The notes under the pieces are model-generated. The model did not search any database and was not told the origin of the DNA. It was given only the letters and a program-made list of their open reading frames with translations. A stretch of DNA of 42,960 nt from Sphaerospermopsis kisseleviana NIES-73 (lineage in GTDB: Bacteria; Cyanobacteriota; Cyanobacteriia; Cyanobacteriales; Nostocaceae), in assembly GCF_002368075.1 (NCBI RefSeq), contig NZ_AP018314.1, positions 4,150,834 through 4,193,793 on the forward strand. Reading direction: 5' to 3'. The translations under genes were made by a program, and so were the position numbers. Every line of letters starts with the position of its first letter. The first letter of the stretch is position 1. This document shows, one piece after another, positions 32,990 to 42,342 of this stretch.

Positions 32990-35900
32990 CTAATGATTAT
33001 GGGTAATTCTTTGTAGCAGATCCATCACCCGTTGTTCAAATTCTTGGGTAGTAACTCTTCCTTTAGTCAAAAATTCTGTATGTCCTAATTTTAGTCGATG
33101 GCGTTCCGAATCATCCAAATCCTTAGCAGAATAAACAACTACGGGAATACTAAAAAGTTGATTATGTTGTTTTAACCAATCTACAACTGTAAAACCATCA
33201 CTCTCTGGCAAGATTAAATCAAGAATTAGTAAATCAGGATTTACCTTTTGACTGAGATGAATAGCTTCTCTACCAGTTTTAGCCAGGAAAGTTTCAATAT
33301 CATGTCTAGCAAACAAAGTTGCTAATAAATCTGCCAAATCATGATCATCTTCAACAATTAAAATCTTAACTTTGCGAGAAGGTTCAGATACAACTTTTCT
33401 CAAGGAATTTAACAGGGAATTTTCCTCTACTGGCTTGCTTAACCAATCAACAAAATTAGCACTGGGTTGATTATTTTTATTGGGTTTGTAGACACTACAA
33501 ATCACAATTGGTATATCCTGAGTATCTGGACGTTTCTTTAATAGTGCCATTGTTTCCCAGCCATTCATACCGGGCATGACTAAGTCTAATACAATGATAT
33601 CGGGATGTTGAGCAACGGCTTGAGCGATCGCCTCTTCACCACTATCTACTGTAATTACCCGATATCCCCCTTGTTCCAATAAGTTTTTTAATTCACTACG
33701 AATTACCGCATCATCATCACAAACTAAAACCAAAGGAGAATGCTGATTATTAATAATAATTTCTTCAGTTTCTTCAGTGGCTAAATTTTCTAATTCAAGT
33801 GTTTGATCAATCTGGCAAATTGGCAGTGTAAAATAAAAACTACTACCTTTGTTTAACAAACTTTTTACCCAGATTTGTCCGCCGTGCTGCTGTACAATAC
33901 TCTTACAAATCGCTAACCCTAAACCAGTACCATCGTGGTTGCGTGAATCTGAAGAATCAACTTGTTGAAATCGTTCAAAAATACTATCTAACTTATCAGA
34001 TGGTATTCCCCGTCCAGTATCTGTAACTGTCACCAGCACCTCATTTTCTTTTAATTCTGTCAGCAAGGAAACTGTAGCCCCAGATGTGGAAAATTTAATC
34101 GCATTACTCAACAAATTTGTTAAAGTTTGAATAATCCGATCAGGATCAGCCCAGAGTTTTACAGATACACTAGAAATAGATAATTTTACCCCAGCTTTAT
34201 TGGCTAGAGGCTGCATAATATTCACAGCCGAGTTAATTAAATCTTCTAAATTACAAGTTTCCCGTTCCATTTTGACTTTACCCGACTCGATGCGCTCAAT
34301 GTCGAGAATGTCATTAATTAATCTTACTAAACGCTCGGTGCTATCAGTGGCTATTTGCAACAAGCGTTTACCCTGTTCTGAATCTGTTGGTAATAAACCA
34401 CTAGCTAACATTCCTAAAGATCCGTGAATTGATGTTAGGGGAGTACGCAATTCATGACTAACAACAGAGACAAATTCATCTTTCATTTTTTCCACTTGTC
34501 TACGTTCAGTTATATCTCGCAATATTACTGTGTAAACACATTCTTCACCCACTTCTAATTTAGAAATAGAAGCTTCTGCGGGAAATTCAGTACCATCTTT
34601 GCGGCAACCAAATATTTCTCTTCTTTCTCCCATTCTGCGAGCAGAACCTGAAGATTTACCAAAATCAAATACATGATGGCGATGTTGTTCAGCAAAGCGC
34701 ATAGGTAAGAGTAAATCTAGTTTTTCTCCTAGCACTTCTTGAGCAGAGTAGCCAAAAATCTTTTCTGCACCTTGATTAAATAAAGTAATTTTTTGATTAC
34801 TATCAATAGAAATAATGGCATCATCAGCTATACTTAAAATGCCTTCAAATCGAGTTTGAGAAATTCGCAGAGCTTCCTGTGTCCGTCGTCTTTCATCGAG
34901 TTGTGATTGTAATTGGTGATTAACAGTAATTAACTCGGCTGTACGTTCTGCTACTCTTAATTCTAGTTCGTCTTTAGCTTTGTGCAGTGCTAATTCTGTT
35001 TGCTTGCGTTGAGTAATATCACGAGCAAATATTTGGGCTGCTGATTGACCTTGGTAGGTGAGAGAAGCAACCACTATTTCTACATGAATTTTCCTACCGT
35101 CTAATCTGACAAACTTAACTTCATGCAGGGAAATTGATTGTTTATTGATTTGGATATTTTGCAGTTCTTTGTTCATTTCCCTTTGAAAATCGGGATGTAC
35201 AAAGTCAATAAATTTCTTACCTAATAATTCTGCTGTTGATGTAACACCAAAAAGTTTCACTGTGGCACTGTTGACAAAGACAAATTTATCTGCACTGACA
35301 ATCAAAATTGCTTCTGGATAAACTTCGACTAAATTGTGATAACTTTCCTGAATAAATCTACTTTGATTTTCTAGGTTATTAACTTGCTTGTTTCGATTTT
35401 GCGCCATTCTTCTTAACAGTTTCACCCGTTCTAATCTGTTAATAATGCGGTTAACTAGCTCCGATTCTATGATGGGTTTGCTGACAAAATCATCAGCACC
35501 TGCGCTAAAAACTTGATTTACTATTTCGACATCGTTATGGACAGTAAGAAATAAAATTGGTAGTTCACTACCTTGGGGATCATTGCGAATCATTTGACAT
35601 AATTCAATCCCATTTGTACCAGGCATTTCTATATCTAAAATTAGCATATCTGGCTGGACGCTTTGCCAAGTTTGCCAAAAATGCAGGGGATAATTAAGTG
35701 GAATAATTTCCATTCCCCAAGGTGTAAGTAATGTTTGTAATAATGCTAAAATTTGTGGGTCATCATCTACGACTAATATTTTGGCTTTAGTGGTTGTTTG
35801 GTCTAATGGTTGTGGTAAATTTAAAGAATGTTTATGGTTATTATTATGGCAGGGTAGATTTTCCTGATTTTTGCTATCAATTTCTTGACGGAGTAATTTA

Positions 35901-37009
35901 ACCCAATTTTTGAGATTGGTTGTATCACTTGTAGTTAGGGTTTTACCAGATTTGAGTAATTTCTCAATTTTTCTCGCTAATTCTGAACCATTAGGTAAAC
36001 CAAAAGTGCCTAAAGATCCTGCTAAAGTGTGGGCTTCTTTAATAGCCTGTGATAGCGCAAGTGATGAATTTTCAGTTTGCACTTCTGAGTTTAAGCTTGA
36101 GTTTAAGCTTGAATTTAAGCTTGAATTTAAGCTTGAATTTACAATTTGTTGTACTGCCCGTTCTATGATAGTAACTTGTTCCTCTACCCGTCCACGAAAT
36201 CGCTGCCAAATTGCCCCAATAGCTGTCAGAGTTTGCTGAGATTTTAAATTGCTTTTCTCATCCTTTAATACCCCTGTTTCTCCTGTTTCTTTCGTCTTTT
36301 TATTTCCCCTGTTTCCTAATTGCTCTCCTTCATCTTCCTGGGGTTTAAGACGATAACCAATACCATATACTGTTTCTACTAAATCGTGAGGCGCTCCCAC
36401 TGATTTTAGCTTCATACGTAAACCTTTAATGTGGGTGCGAACGGCTTCTTCTCCCGGTGTGTCTTCATAGGACCAAAGATGCTCTAAAATCATGCCACAG
36501 CTAAAGACTCGGCGATTATTTCGCATCAAGAGTTCTAACAAAGCATACTCTTTTGGTGTGAGTGAGAGGAGATTTTGCTGATATGTTACTTCACAGCTAC
36601 TGGGATCTAATCGTAAATTTCCCCACTCTAATACAGGTTGCGAGGCGATGCTTCCCCGTCTTAATAATGCCCTAACACGAGCTATAAGTTCTTCTTGATT
36701 GAAAGGTTTAACTACATAATCATCAGCACCTGCATCTAAGCCAATGGCTTTATCGTGAGAGCTATCACATCCTGTTAATAATAAAATCGGTACTTGCCGA
36801 CCACTAGAGCGGATTTTCTTACATAAACTAATACCATCCATTTTGGGTAGTATAACATCTAAAAGAATTAAATCATAGTCGTAAGTTTCGACTAAATCCC
36901 AGCCTGCATCACCATCATTGGCCACTTCTACTGCATAATTTTGCTCAGTGAGAAAGGTGGTAAGTGCATAGGCATTTAACTGGTCATCCTCGATCACTAA
37001 AATCTTCAT
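32990..37009 (-). CDS. Hybrid histidine kinase with built-in OmpR-type regulator and HPt
   Basis: 1339-aa soluble protein. In order: receiver 1 (1-118, Asp51, Lys101); OmpR/PhoB winged helix (about 126-224, ending VETVYGIGYRLKP); an Asn/Ser-rich linker with four NSSL repeats (291-307); HPt with His327 in EAHTLAGSLGTFG; receiver 2 (about 408-530, Asp459); PAS (555-670); coiled linker; PAS (715-835); HisKA with His852 in SHELRTPLT; HATPase_c with Asn969, DTGRGIP (997-1003) and GTGLGLA; receiver 3 (about 1092-1206, Asp1142); receiver 4 (about 1214-1335, Asp1264). One polypeptide thus holds every step from sensing to a DNA-binding output. No TM segments. The start at 37009 is followed by the standard receiver MKILVIEDD. 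Confidence 0.93.
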   Translation of the reverse strand: MKILVIEDDQLNAYALTTFLTEQNYAVEVANDGDAGWDLVETYDYDLILLDVILPKMDGISLCKKIRSSGRQVPILLLTGCDSSHDKAIGLDAGADDYVVKPFNQEELIARVRALLRRGSIASQPVLEWGNLRLDPSSCEVTYQQNLLSLTPKEYALLELLMRNNRRVFSCGMILEHLWSYEDTPGEEAVRTHIKGLRMKLKSVGAPHDLVETVYGIGYRLKPQEDEGEQLGNRGNKKTKETGETGVLKDEKSNLKSQQTLTAIGAIWQRFRGRVEEQVTIIERAVQQIVNSSLNSSLNSSLNSSLNSEVQTENSSLALSQAIKEAHTLAGSLGTFGLPNGSELARKIEKLLKSGKTLTTSDTTNLKNWVKLLRQEIDSKNQENLPCHNNNHKHSLNLPQPLDQTTTKAKILVVDDDPQILALLQTLLTPWGMEIIPLNYPLHFWQTWQSVQPDMLILDIEMPGTNGIELCQMIRNDPQGSELPILFLTVHNDVEIVNQVFSAGADDFVSKPIIESELVNRIINRLERVKLLRRMAQNRNKQVNNLENQSRFIQESYHNLVEVYPEAILIVSADKFVFVNSATVKLFGVTSTAELLGKKFIDFVHPDFQREMNKELQNIQINKQSISLHEVKFVRLDGRKIHVEIVVASLTYQGQSAAQIFARDITQRKQTELALHKAKDELELRVAERTAELITVNHQLQSQLDERRRTQEALRISQTRFEGILSIADDAIISIDSNQKITLFNQGAEKIFGYSAQEVLGEKLDLLLPMRFAEQHRHHVFDFGKSSGSARRMGERREIFGCRKDGTEFPAEASISKLEVGEECVYTVILRDITERRQVEKMKDEFVSVVSHELRTPLTSIHGSLGMLASGLLPTDSEQGKRLLQIATDSTERLVRLINDILDIERIESGKVKMERETCNLEDLINSAVNIMQPLANKAGVKLSISSVSVKLWADPDRIIQTLTNLLSNAIKFSTSGATVSLLTELKENEVLVTVTDTGRGIPSDKLDSIFERFQQVDSSDSRNHDGTGLGLAICKSIVQQHGGQIWVKSLLNKGSSFYFTLPICQIDQTLELENLATEETEEIIINNQHSPLVLVCDDDAVIRSELKNLLEQGGYRVITVDSGEEAIAQAVAQHPDIIVLDLVMPGMNGWETMALLKKRPDTQDIPIVICSVYKPNKNNQPSANFVDWLSKPVEENSLLNSLRKVVSEPSRKVKILIVEDDHDLADLLATLFARHDIETFLAKTGREAIHLSQKVNPDLLILDLILPESDGFTVVDWLKQHNQLFSIPVVVYSAKDLDDSERHRLKLGHTEFLTKGRVTTQEFEQRVMDLLQRITHNH
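36086..36139 (-). repeat. In-frame 12-bp tandem repeat inside the hybrid kinase gene
   Basis: Four and a half units of a 12-bp sequence (GAATTTAAGCTT on the plus strand) encode NSSL repeats in the linker between winged helix and HPt. Being a multiple of three, copy-number changes would alter linker length without breaking the frame. Confidence 0.85.
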
Positions 37010-37238
37010 ATTAAAAGCTTCCCTAATCTAGTAGCTTTAAAAGCTGGTAATAGTGGAAAACAACTTAATATTAAATTATGTTTTCCTAGATATAATTTAA
37101 ACAAGTTTAACTCTATACATTAAATAGTAACATAGTAACATTGATGTAGAAATATAAATTTATATCAAGCTGAAAATATATATTCTGTAATAATTCGGTG
37201 GTAACAAGTCAGAATAATTGATAAATCAGTAGATGATG

Positions 37239-37300
37239 AAATATAAATTAAATATAAATTAAATATAAATTAAATATAAATTAAATATAAATTAAATATA
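37239..37300. repeat. 11-bp AT-rich tandem repeat (AAATATAAATT)n
   Basis: 5.6 perfect units. At 11 bp per unit, about one helical turn, the A/T tracts are phased on one face of the DNA and should bend it. Differs from the 7-bp repeats elsewhere in the window. Confidence 0.95.
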
Positions 37301-37320
37301 GCGTGGCGTTAGCCATACGG
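37301..37320. repeat. Small palindrome TGGC-GTTA-GCCA
   Basis: TGGC (37304-37307) and GCCA (37312-37315) in the context GCGTGGCGTTAGCCATACGG. Similar GC-rich palindromes are scattered in Nostoc-type genomes. It abuts the 11-bp array. Confidence 0.6.
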
Positions 37321-37621
37321 TACAGAATCTAAATTAAAACCTATACACAAAGCCAGTTTTACTCCTGACTCCTGCTGTAATTAACCAATTTCTCAGATGA
37401 ATACTGACTGAATTACCAATAATCTATCCTCACAAGTTCCTCAAATTGTTTGCCTATAAGCATAAGTGTAAACCAAGTCACAGGGCAGGTGTGAAAAATT
37501 AACGAATTGTGAAGATTAGTGTCAAGAAATCCAAATGAAATAAACATATTTTGACTAACCAAGAATCTAGAAAGCAGAAAGAGCTATTTTCAATAATTGG
37601 CGAGCTAAGATGGGGGTAGCG

Positions 37622-38119
37622 ATGTTTAACAAAATTTTAGTTGCATTGGATCGCTCGGACATGGGAAAACAAGTTTTTGAACAAGCCGTGTCTTTAACAA
37701 GGTTAACATCAGCCAAATTAATGCTATTGCACGTTATATCACCTGATGAAGACGGTATTCATGATGTAATGGTTAATTCTCAGATGGATTACTATCCAGG
37801 CTGGGGTGATGACAGCATCAAAAGGTACTTGCAAAAGCTGGAAGTGCATAAAGACGAGGGTTTGGAAATGTTACAAAAATTCTGCGCCCAAGCAAATTCT
37901 GAGAACATTAATACTGAATTTTCGCAAAATGTTGGTAGTCCGGGTAAAGTAATTTGTAACTTTGCCAAAGAATGGAATGCGGATTTGATTGTGATTGGAC
38001 GACGTGGACTTTCTGGAATCACCGAATTTTTAATCGGTAGTGTTAGTAATTATGTTTTACATCATGCACCTTGTTCTGTGTATATTATACATTTTGAGGG
38101 AATAGGGAATAGGGAATAG
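37622..38119 (+). CDS. Universal stress protein (UspA family)
   Basis: 165-aa UspA-fold protein. NKILVALDRSDMGKQ at the start and GRRGLSGITEFLIGSVSNYVLHH near the end give the full ATP-binding signature. It is closely related to the Usp at 29879. I prefer ATG 37622 (MFNKIL) to ATG 37610. The last residues (GIGNRE) and stop are encoded by GGGAATA heptads. It precedes hoxE on the same strand by 145 bp of repeats; co-expression with the hydrogenase genes is conceivable but unproved. Confidence 0.9.
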   Translation: MFNKILVALDRSDMGKQVFEQAVSLTRLTSAKLMLLHVISPDEDGIHDVMVNSQMDYYPGWGDDSIKRYLQKLEVHKDEGLEMLQKFCAQANSENINTEFSQNVGSPGKVICNFAKEWNADLIVIGRRGLSGITEFLIGSVSNYVLHHAPCSVYIIHFEGIGNRE

Positions 38120-38157
38120 GGAATAGGTGACAGGTGACAGGTGACTGGGGACTGGGG
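38098..38157. repeat. GGGAATA, GGTGACA and GGGGACT heptads
   Basis: Three consecutive heptad families, starting inside the last codons of the Usp gene. Further AATCCAA heptads and CAATTAC-type units continue to the hoxE start, so the whole Usp-hoxE gap is repeat-derived and leaves little room for a conventional promoter. Confidence 0.9.
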
Positions 38158-38264
38158 AAAAAATTTTAGATTTTAGGTTGAAGTTAATGAAATACAATCC
38201 AAAATCCAAAATCCAAAATTGAATCACCAATTACCAAATATCAATTACCCAATATCAATTATCA

Positions 38265-38780
38265 ATGATTATGAAAACTACAGATTCACCTCCTAAGAAT
38301 CATCCGAGTGGAGATAAACGTTTGAAAATGTTGGACGCAACTATCAAACGGCATCAATATCAACAAGATGCACTGATTGAAATTCTCCATCGGGCTTCAG
38401 AATTATTCGGTTATTTAGAACTAGATTTATTGTTGTACATTGCCCACCAATTAAAATTACCACCTAGTCGGGTTTATGGGGTAGCAACTTTCTATCATTT
38501 ATTTTCCCTTGCGCCCAAAGGTAAACATAATTGTGTAGTTTGTACAGGTACTGCTTGTTATGTAAAAGGCGCACAAGCAATTTTAACAAGTTTAGAAAAT
38601 ACCACCAAAATTAAAGCTGGAGATACAACACCTGATGGGGAAATTTCCCTGTTAACTGCAAGATGTTTAGGTGCTTGTGGTATTGCACCGGCGGTAGTTT
38701 TTGATGGTGCTGTTTTAGGAAATCAAACTTCAGAAACAGTTTGTGAAAAAGTGGGAGAATGGCAGAATGGAACTAAATGA
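38265..38780 (+). CDS. hoxE: Bidirectional hydrogenase diaphorase subunit HoxE
   Basis: 171-aa NuoE-like protein with a thioredoxin-fold [2Fe-2S] site: Cys93 and Cys98 (VCTGTAC), Cys134 and Cys138 (CLGAC). [30 protein letters not shown] is the family core. HoxE is part of the HoxEFU diaphorase and is thought to mediate contact with ferredoxin/flavodoxin. First gene of the hox cluster; it overlaps hoxF by 14 bp. ATG 38265, with a second in-frame ATG at 38271. Confidence 0.95.
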   Translation: MIMKTTDSPPKNHPSGDKRLKMLDATIKRHQYQQDALIEILHRASELFGYLELDLLLYIAHQLKLPPSRVYGVATFYHLFSLAPKGKHNCVVCTGTACYVKGAQAILTSLENTTKIKAGDTTPDGEISLLTARCLGACGIAPAVVFDGAVLGNQTSETVCEKVGEWQNGTK

Positions 38781-40371
38781 ATTATTAGAAATTGCCAGAA
38801 TAGAACGTTCTCAGGCGAAACCTGTACAGATTCGTTGTTGTACTGCTGCGGGTTGTTTGTCTTCTGGTTCTCAAATGGTGAAAGATAACTTAGAAAAATC
38901 TGTAAAAGCTGCGTGTTTAGAGGATGAAATTCATGTTTCTGGTGTGGGTTGTATGCGGCTTTGTTGTCAAGGTCCTTTAGTTCAGGTGGATCAAGAAAAC
39001 AACAAAGAAACGAAACTTTATGAACAAGTTACCCCAGAGGATGCAGCAAAAGTGATTGAGGCTATGCAGGGTAAAGAAACAGATTTAAAAGAGCAAGATT
39101 TGAGCCAACCATTTTTTACTAAACAATTACCCATTGTGTTAGAAAATAGTGGTAAAGTTGACCCGGATAGGATTCAATCTTACATTGTGGAAAATGGTTA
39201 TCAAGCCCTTTACCAAGTGCTAAGAGAAATGAAACCTACTGAAGTAGTAGAAACTATTACTAAAAGTGGGTTAAGAGGAAGGGGAGGTGCTGGTTATCCC
39301 ACAGGTTTAAAATGGGCGACAGTGGCAAAATCTCAAGGTGAGAAAAAGTTTGTTATTTGCAACGCGGATGAAGGTGATCCCGGTGCATTTATGGACAGGA
39401 GTGTATTAGAAAGTGATCCTCATCGAGTATTAGAAGGAATGGCGATCGCTGCTTATGCTGTGGGGGCAAGTCAAGGTTATATTTATGTGAGGGCAGAATA
39501 TCCCACCGCTATTAAAAGATTAGAAACTGCTATTCGCCAAGCCCAAAGATTAGGACTTTTAGGGTCACAAATATTTGAATCACCCTTTGATTTTAAAATA
39601 GAAATTCGTATTGGTGCAGGTGCGTATGTTTGTGGTGAAGAAACAGCATTAATGGCTTCTATTGAAGGTAAACGTGGTGTTCCTCACCCCCGGCCACCTT
39701 ATCCGGCGGAATCTGGTTTATGGGGTTATCCCACCTTAATTAATAATGTAGAAACCTTTGCGAATATTGCACCAATTATGAGAAATGGTGCGGAATGGTT
39801 TGCGAGTATTGGCACAGAAAAAAGTAAAGGGACAAAGGTTTTTGCACTAGCTGGAAAAATCCGCAATACAGGGTTAATAGAAGTACCTATGGGGACAACT
39901 TTAGAGGAAATTGTTCAAGAAATGGGTGGTGGTGTTCCTGATGGTGGTATTGCTAAAGCAGTACAAACTGGAGGACCTTCCGGGGGATGTATACCTGCGT
40001 CAAAATTTGCTACACCTGTAGATTATGAATCATTGACTGCTTTGGGATCAATGATGGGATCTGGTGGGATGATTGTCATGGATCAAACCACAAATATGGT
40101 AGATGTGGCGAGATTTTTCATGGAATTTTGTATGGATGAATCTTGTGGAAAATGTATTCCTTGTAGGGTGGGAACTGTGCAACTCCATGATTTATTAGTG
40201 AAGATTGGTGATGGTAAAGCTGCACAAGCTGATTTGCAATTATTAGAAGAATTGTGTGACATGGTGAAATATACCAGTTTATGTGGTTTAGGACAGTCTG
40301 CACCAAATCCAGTTTTTAGCACTTTGCGATATTTTCGAGATGAGTATTTAGCTTTGATAATTGATAATTGA
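38767..40371 (+). CDS. hoxF: Bidirectional hydrogenase diaphorase subunit HoxF
   Basis: 534-aa NuoF-like flavoprotein that holds FMN, the NAD(H) site and Fe-S clusters. N-terminal thioredoxin-like [2Fe-2S] region (Cys25, Cys30, Cys62, Cys66 area), [16 protein letters not shown] (NADH/FMN binding), [31 protein letters not shown], and the [4Fe-4S] motif [10 protein letters not shown] with a later Cys. I start at ATG 38767 ([12 protein letters not shown]), with GGGAG upstream; the open frame extends 24 bp further. Translationally coupled to hoxE. The C-terminal ALIIDN and stop come from a TTGATAA heptad array. Confidence 0.95.
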   Translation: MELNELLEIARIERSQAKPVQIRCCTAAGCLSSGSQMVKDNLEKSVKAACLEDEIHVSGVGCMRLCCQGPLVQVDQENNKETKLYEQVTPEDAAKVIEAMQGKETDLKEQDLSQPFFTKQLPIVLENSGKVDPDRIQSYIVENGYQALYQVLREMKPTEVVETITKSGLRGRGGAGYPTGLKWATVAKSQGEKKFVICNADEGDPGAFMDRSVLESDPHRVLEGMAIAAYAVGASQGYIYVRAEYPTAIKRLETAIRQAQRLGLLGSQIFESPFDFKIEIRIGAGAYVCGEETALMASIEGKRGVPHPRPPYPAESGLWGYPTLINNVETFANIAPIMRNGAEWFASIGTEKSKGTKVFALAGKIRNTGLIEVPMGTTLEEIVQEMGGGVPDGGIAKAVQTGGPSGGCIPASKFATPVDYESLTALGSMMGSGGMIVMDQTTNMVDVARFFMEFCMDESCGKCIPCRVGTVQLHDLLVKIGDGKAAQADLQLLEELCDMVKYTSLCGLGQSAPNPVFSTLRYFRDEYLALIIDN

Positions 40372-40384
40372 CAATTGACAATTG
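40354..40384. repeat. Heptad tandem repeat (TTGATAA/TTGACAA)n inside the hox operon
   Basis: Starts within the last five codons of hoxF, supplies its stop codon, and fills most of the hoxF-hoxU gap. Confidence 0.9.
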
Positions 40385-40415
40385 ATAGTTACTAATTGCA
40401 AAATCTAAAATTCGT

Positions 40416-41132
40416 ATGACAGTAAAAACATTAACAATTAACGGGCAAATGATTAGCGCCCGTGAGGATGAAACCTTACTAGAAGCAGCACAGGAAGCGG
40501 GTATACATATTCCTACACTTTGCCATTTAGAAGGTGTGGGAGATGTGGGTGCTTGTCGTTTGTGTTTGGTAGAAATTGCTGGTATGAATAGACTTTTACC
40601 AGCTTGTGTTACCAAAGTTTCTGAAGGAATGGAGGTGAATACAAATAGCGATCGCCTCCAAAAATACCGCCGGACAATTATCGAAATGTTATTTGCCGAA
40701 GGTAATCATATTTGTTCTGTTTGTGTTGCTAATGGCAATTGTGAATTACAAGATTTAGCCATAGAAATGGGCATGGATCATGTACGTTTAGAATATCAAA
40801 ATCCTAAACGTTCTGTTGATACTTCTCATGATAGATTTGGCATAGATCATAATCGTTGTGTGCTTTGTACTCGCTGTGTTCGTGTGTGTGATGAAATTGA
40901 AGGCGCACATACTTGGGACATGGCAGGTAGAGGATCAAAATCTCACGTAATTACTGATTTAAATCAGCCTTGGGGAACTTCTCAAACTTGTACTTCTTGT
41001 GGTAAGTGTGTAAATGCCTGTCCTACAGGTGCGCTGTTCTATCAAGGTTCTAGTGTGGGAGAAATGGTACATGATCGAGGCAAAATTGAATTTTTAGTCA
41101 CTGCCAGAGAGAAAAAACAATGGAATGTTTAG
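40416..41132 (+). CDS. hoxU: Bidirectional hydrogenase diaphorase subunit HoxU
   Basis: 238-aa NuoG-N-like electron-transfer subunit. [2Fe-2S]: Cys36, Cys47, Cys50, Cys64. His98/Cys100/Cys103/Cys109 form the NuoG-type His-Cys3 [4Fe-4S] site. Two ferredoxin-like [4Fe-4S] motifs follow: Cys148, 151, 154, 158 and Cys192, 195, 198, 202. It passes electrons between HoxF and HoxY. No Shine-Dalgarno is evident before ATG 40416, whose leader is repeat-derived. Confidence 0.96.
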   Translation: MTVKTLTINGQMISAREDETLLEAAQEAGIHIPTLCHLEGVGDVGACRLCLVEIAGMNRLLPACVTKVSEGMEVNTNSDRLQKYRRTIIEMLFAEGNHICSVCVANGNCELQDLAIEMGMDHVRLEYQNPKRSVDTSHDRFGIDHNRCVLCTRCVRVCDEIEGAHTWDMAGRGSKSHVITDLNQPWGTSQTCTSCGKCVNACPTGALFYQGSSVGEMVHDRGKIEFLVTAREKKQWNV

Positions 41133-41183
41133 AAGGTTGGGTATCGGGGAATATTTCCTACCAATTACCAGGAGGTAAAACCA

Positions 41184-41705
41184 ATGTTAAACCGTATTGG
41201 CAACATCTTTTTACGGTTGCTATTCCTGGGGATATTGACAACATTGATATTCCTGGGTTTAGGAAGTTTCACCTTCCAGACTGCAATTGCTGTTGTTACG
41301 CAAATAGAAGAAACTCCAGGAGAAGTTCTTTATCGCTCACAAACAAAATTAGATGATCACTTAGGTAAAGTTTGGCAAGTTGTTTTGTTTAAACAAGTTT
41401 ACTCTGGGCAAACATCTAATATTAATTTGCGCTTAGTTGGTTTTCCTGGTTCTGCGGAATTAATTCACCCCCAACCGTTAAGAATTACCTCAAAAACTGG
41501 TCAAATTTGGAACGCTCCTGATATATTTTTAGATGAAGCACCAGCGCCCACAATTGGTCAATATAATTTCACTGAAATATTGCCCCAATTACCGACCGAA
41601 CCTTTAAATTTGGCAATACCTTTACCTGGTGCGAAGTCTATTGATATTTCAGTTCCAATTAATGTTGTGAAAGAATGGAAAATATTACTTACAAGTAACA
41701 AATAA
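41184..41705 (+). CDS. Secreted DUF3122-like protein within the hox cluster
   Basis: 173-aa protein with an N-terminal signal or anchor (about residues 8-36; LRLLFLGILTTLIFLGLG) and a beta-rich remainder: YRSQTKLDDHLGKVWQVVLFKQ and INLRLVGFPG. It fits the cyanobacterial DUF3122 family and occupies the position of the uncharacterised ORF between hoxU and hoxY in Anabaena PCC 7120 (alr0763). Likely periplasmic or thylakoid-lumenal, odd for a cytoplasmic hydrogenase. AGGAGGT at 41170-41176 gives ATG 41184 good initiation. Role unknown. Confidence 0.72.
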   Translation: MLNRIGNIFLRLLFLGILTTLIFLGLGSFTFQTAIAVVTQIEETPGEVLYRSQTKLDDHLGKVWQVVLFKQVYSGQTSNINLRLVGFPGSAELIHPQPLRITSKTGQIWNAPDIFLDEAPAPTIGQYNFTEILPQLPTEPLNLAIPLPGAKSIDISVPINVVKEWKILLTSNK

Positions 41706-41724
41706 AAAATAAAAAGGTACAAAG

Positions 41725-42270
41725 ATGGATAAAATAAAATTAGCAACAGTATGGTTAGGTGGATGTTCTGGATGTCATATGTCCTTTTTAGATTTGGATG
41801 AATGGTTGATAGATTTAGCTGCCCAAGTTGATGTAGTTTATAGTCCCATTGCTGATATTAAAGAATATCCCGAAGGCGTGGATGTGGTATTAGTTGAAGG
41901 GGCGATCGCTAACGAAGAACATTTAGAATTGATCCACAAAATTAGGAAACGCACCAAAACAATTATTTCCTTTGGAGATTGCGCTGTTACTGGAAATGTA
42001 ACCGCTATGCGTAACCCAACAGGAAATGCAGATGTGAGTCTGCAATTAGCTTATATTGAAGGTGCAGATGTTAATCAACAAATACCCCATTCACCTGGTA
42101 TTGTTCCACCCTTAATTGATAAAGTTGTACCCGTTCATTACATAGTACCAGTTGATATTTATTTACCCGGTTGTCCTCCTTCAGCCCCTCGCATTCGTGC
42201 GGCACTTGAACCATTATTAAAAGGAGAAATACCAGTAATGGAAGGACGGGAAATGATTAAATTTGGGTAA
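41725..42270 (+). CDS. hoxY: Bidirectional [NiFe]-hydrogenase small subunit HoxY
   Basis: 181-aa small subunit carrying one proximal [4Fe-4S] cluster: Cys14 and Cys17 (GGCSGC), Cys86 (GDCAVTG) and Cys150 (PGCPPSAPR). The short length without a C-terminal extension is typical of group 3d enzymes. It pairs with HoxH, not in this window. AAGGT upstream of ATG 41725, 19 bp after the DUF3122-like gene. Confidence 0.96.
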   Translation: MDKIKLATVWLGGCSGCHMSFLDLDEWLIDLAAQVDVVYSPIADIKEYPEGVDVVLVEGAIANEEHLELIHKIRKRTKTIISFGDCAVTGNVTAMRNPTGNADVSLQLAYIEGADVNQQIPHSPGIVPPLIDKVVPVHYIVPVDIYLPGCPPSAPRIRAALEPLLKGEIPVMEGREMIKFG

Positions 42271-42277
42271 TCCAATG

Positions 42278-42327
42278 TTCAATTTTCAATTTTCAATTTT
42301 CAATTTTCAATTTTCAATTTTCAATTT
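42278..42327. repeat. Heptad tandem repeat (TTTTCAA)n
   Basis: Seven TTTTCAA units between hoxY and the CBS gene, inside the presumed hox transcript. Confidence 0.95.
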
Positions 42328-42342
42328 AGTCCGAGGTGAATT

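Larger units (their letters stand above)
37010..37621. other. Divergent hybrid-kinase / Usp upstream region
   Basis: About 600 bp with no gene. It holds an 11-bp AT-rich tandem array (37239-37300) directly joined to a small palindrome (37301-37320), and one heptad unit pair near 37362. Promoters for both flanking genes must lie here; I could not identify them. Confidence 0.55.

Noticed and set aside
41120-41356. 78-aa ORF overlapping the hoxU end and the DUF3122-like gene
   Set aside because: It is an alternative frame of the DUF3122-like gene, which has the strong AGGAGGT and a clear signal peptide.
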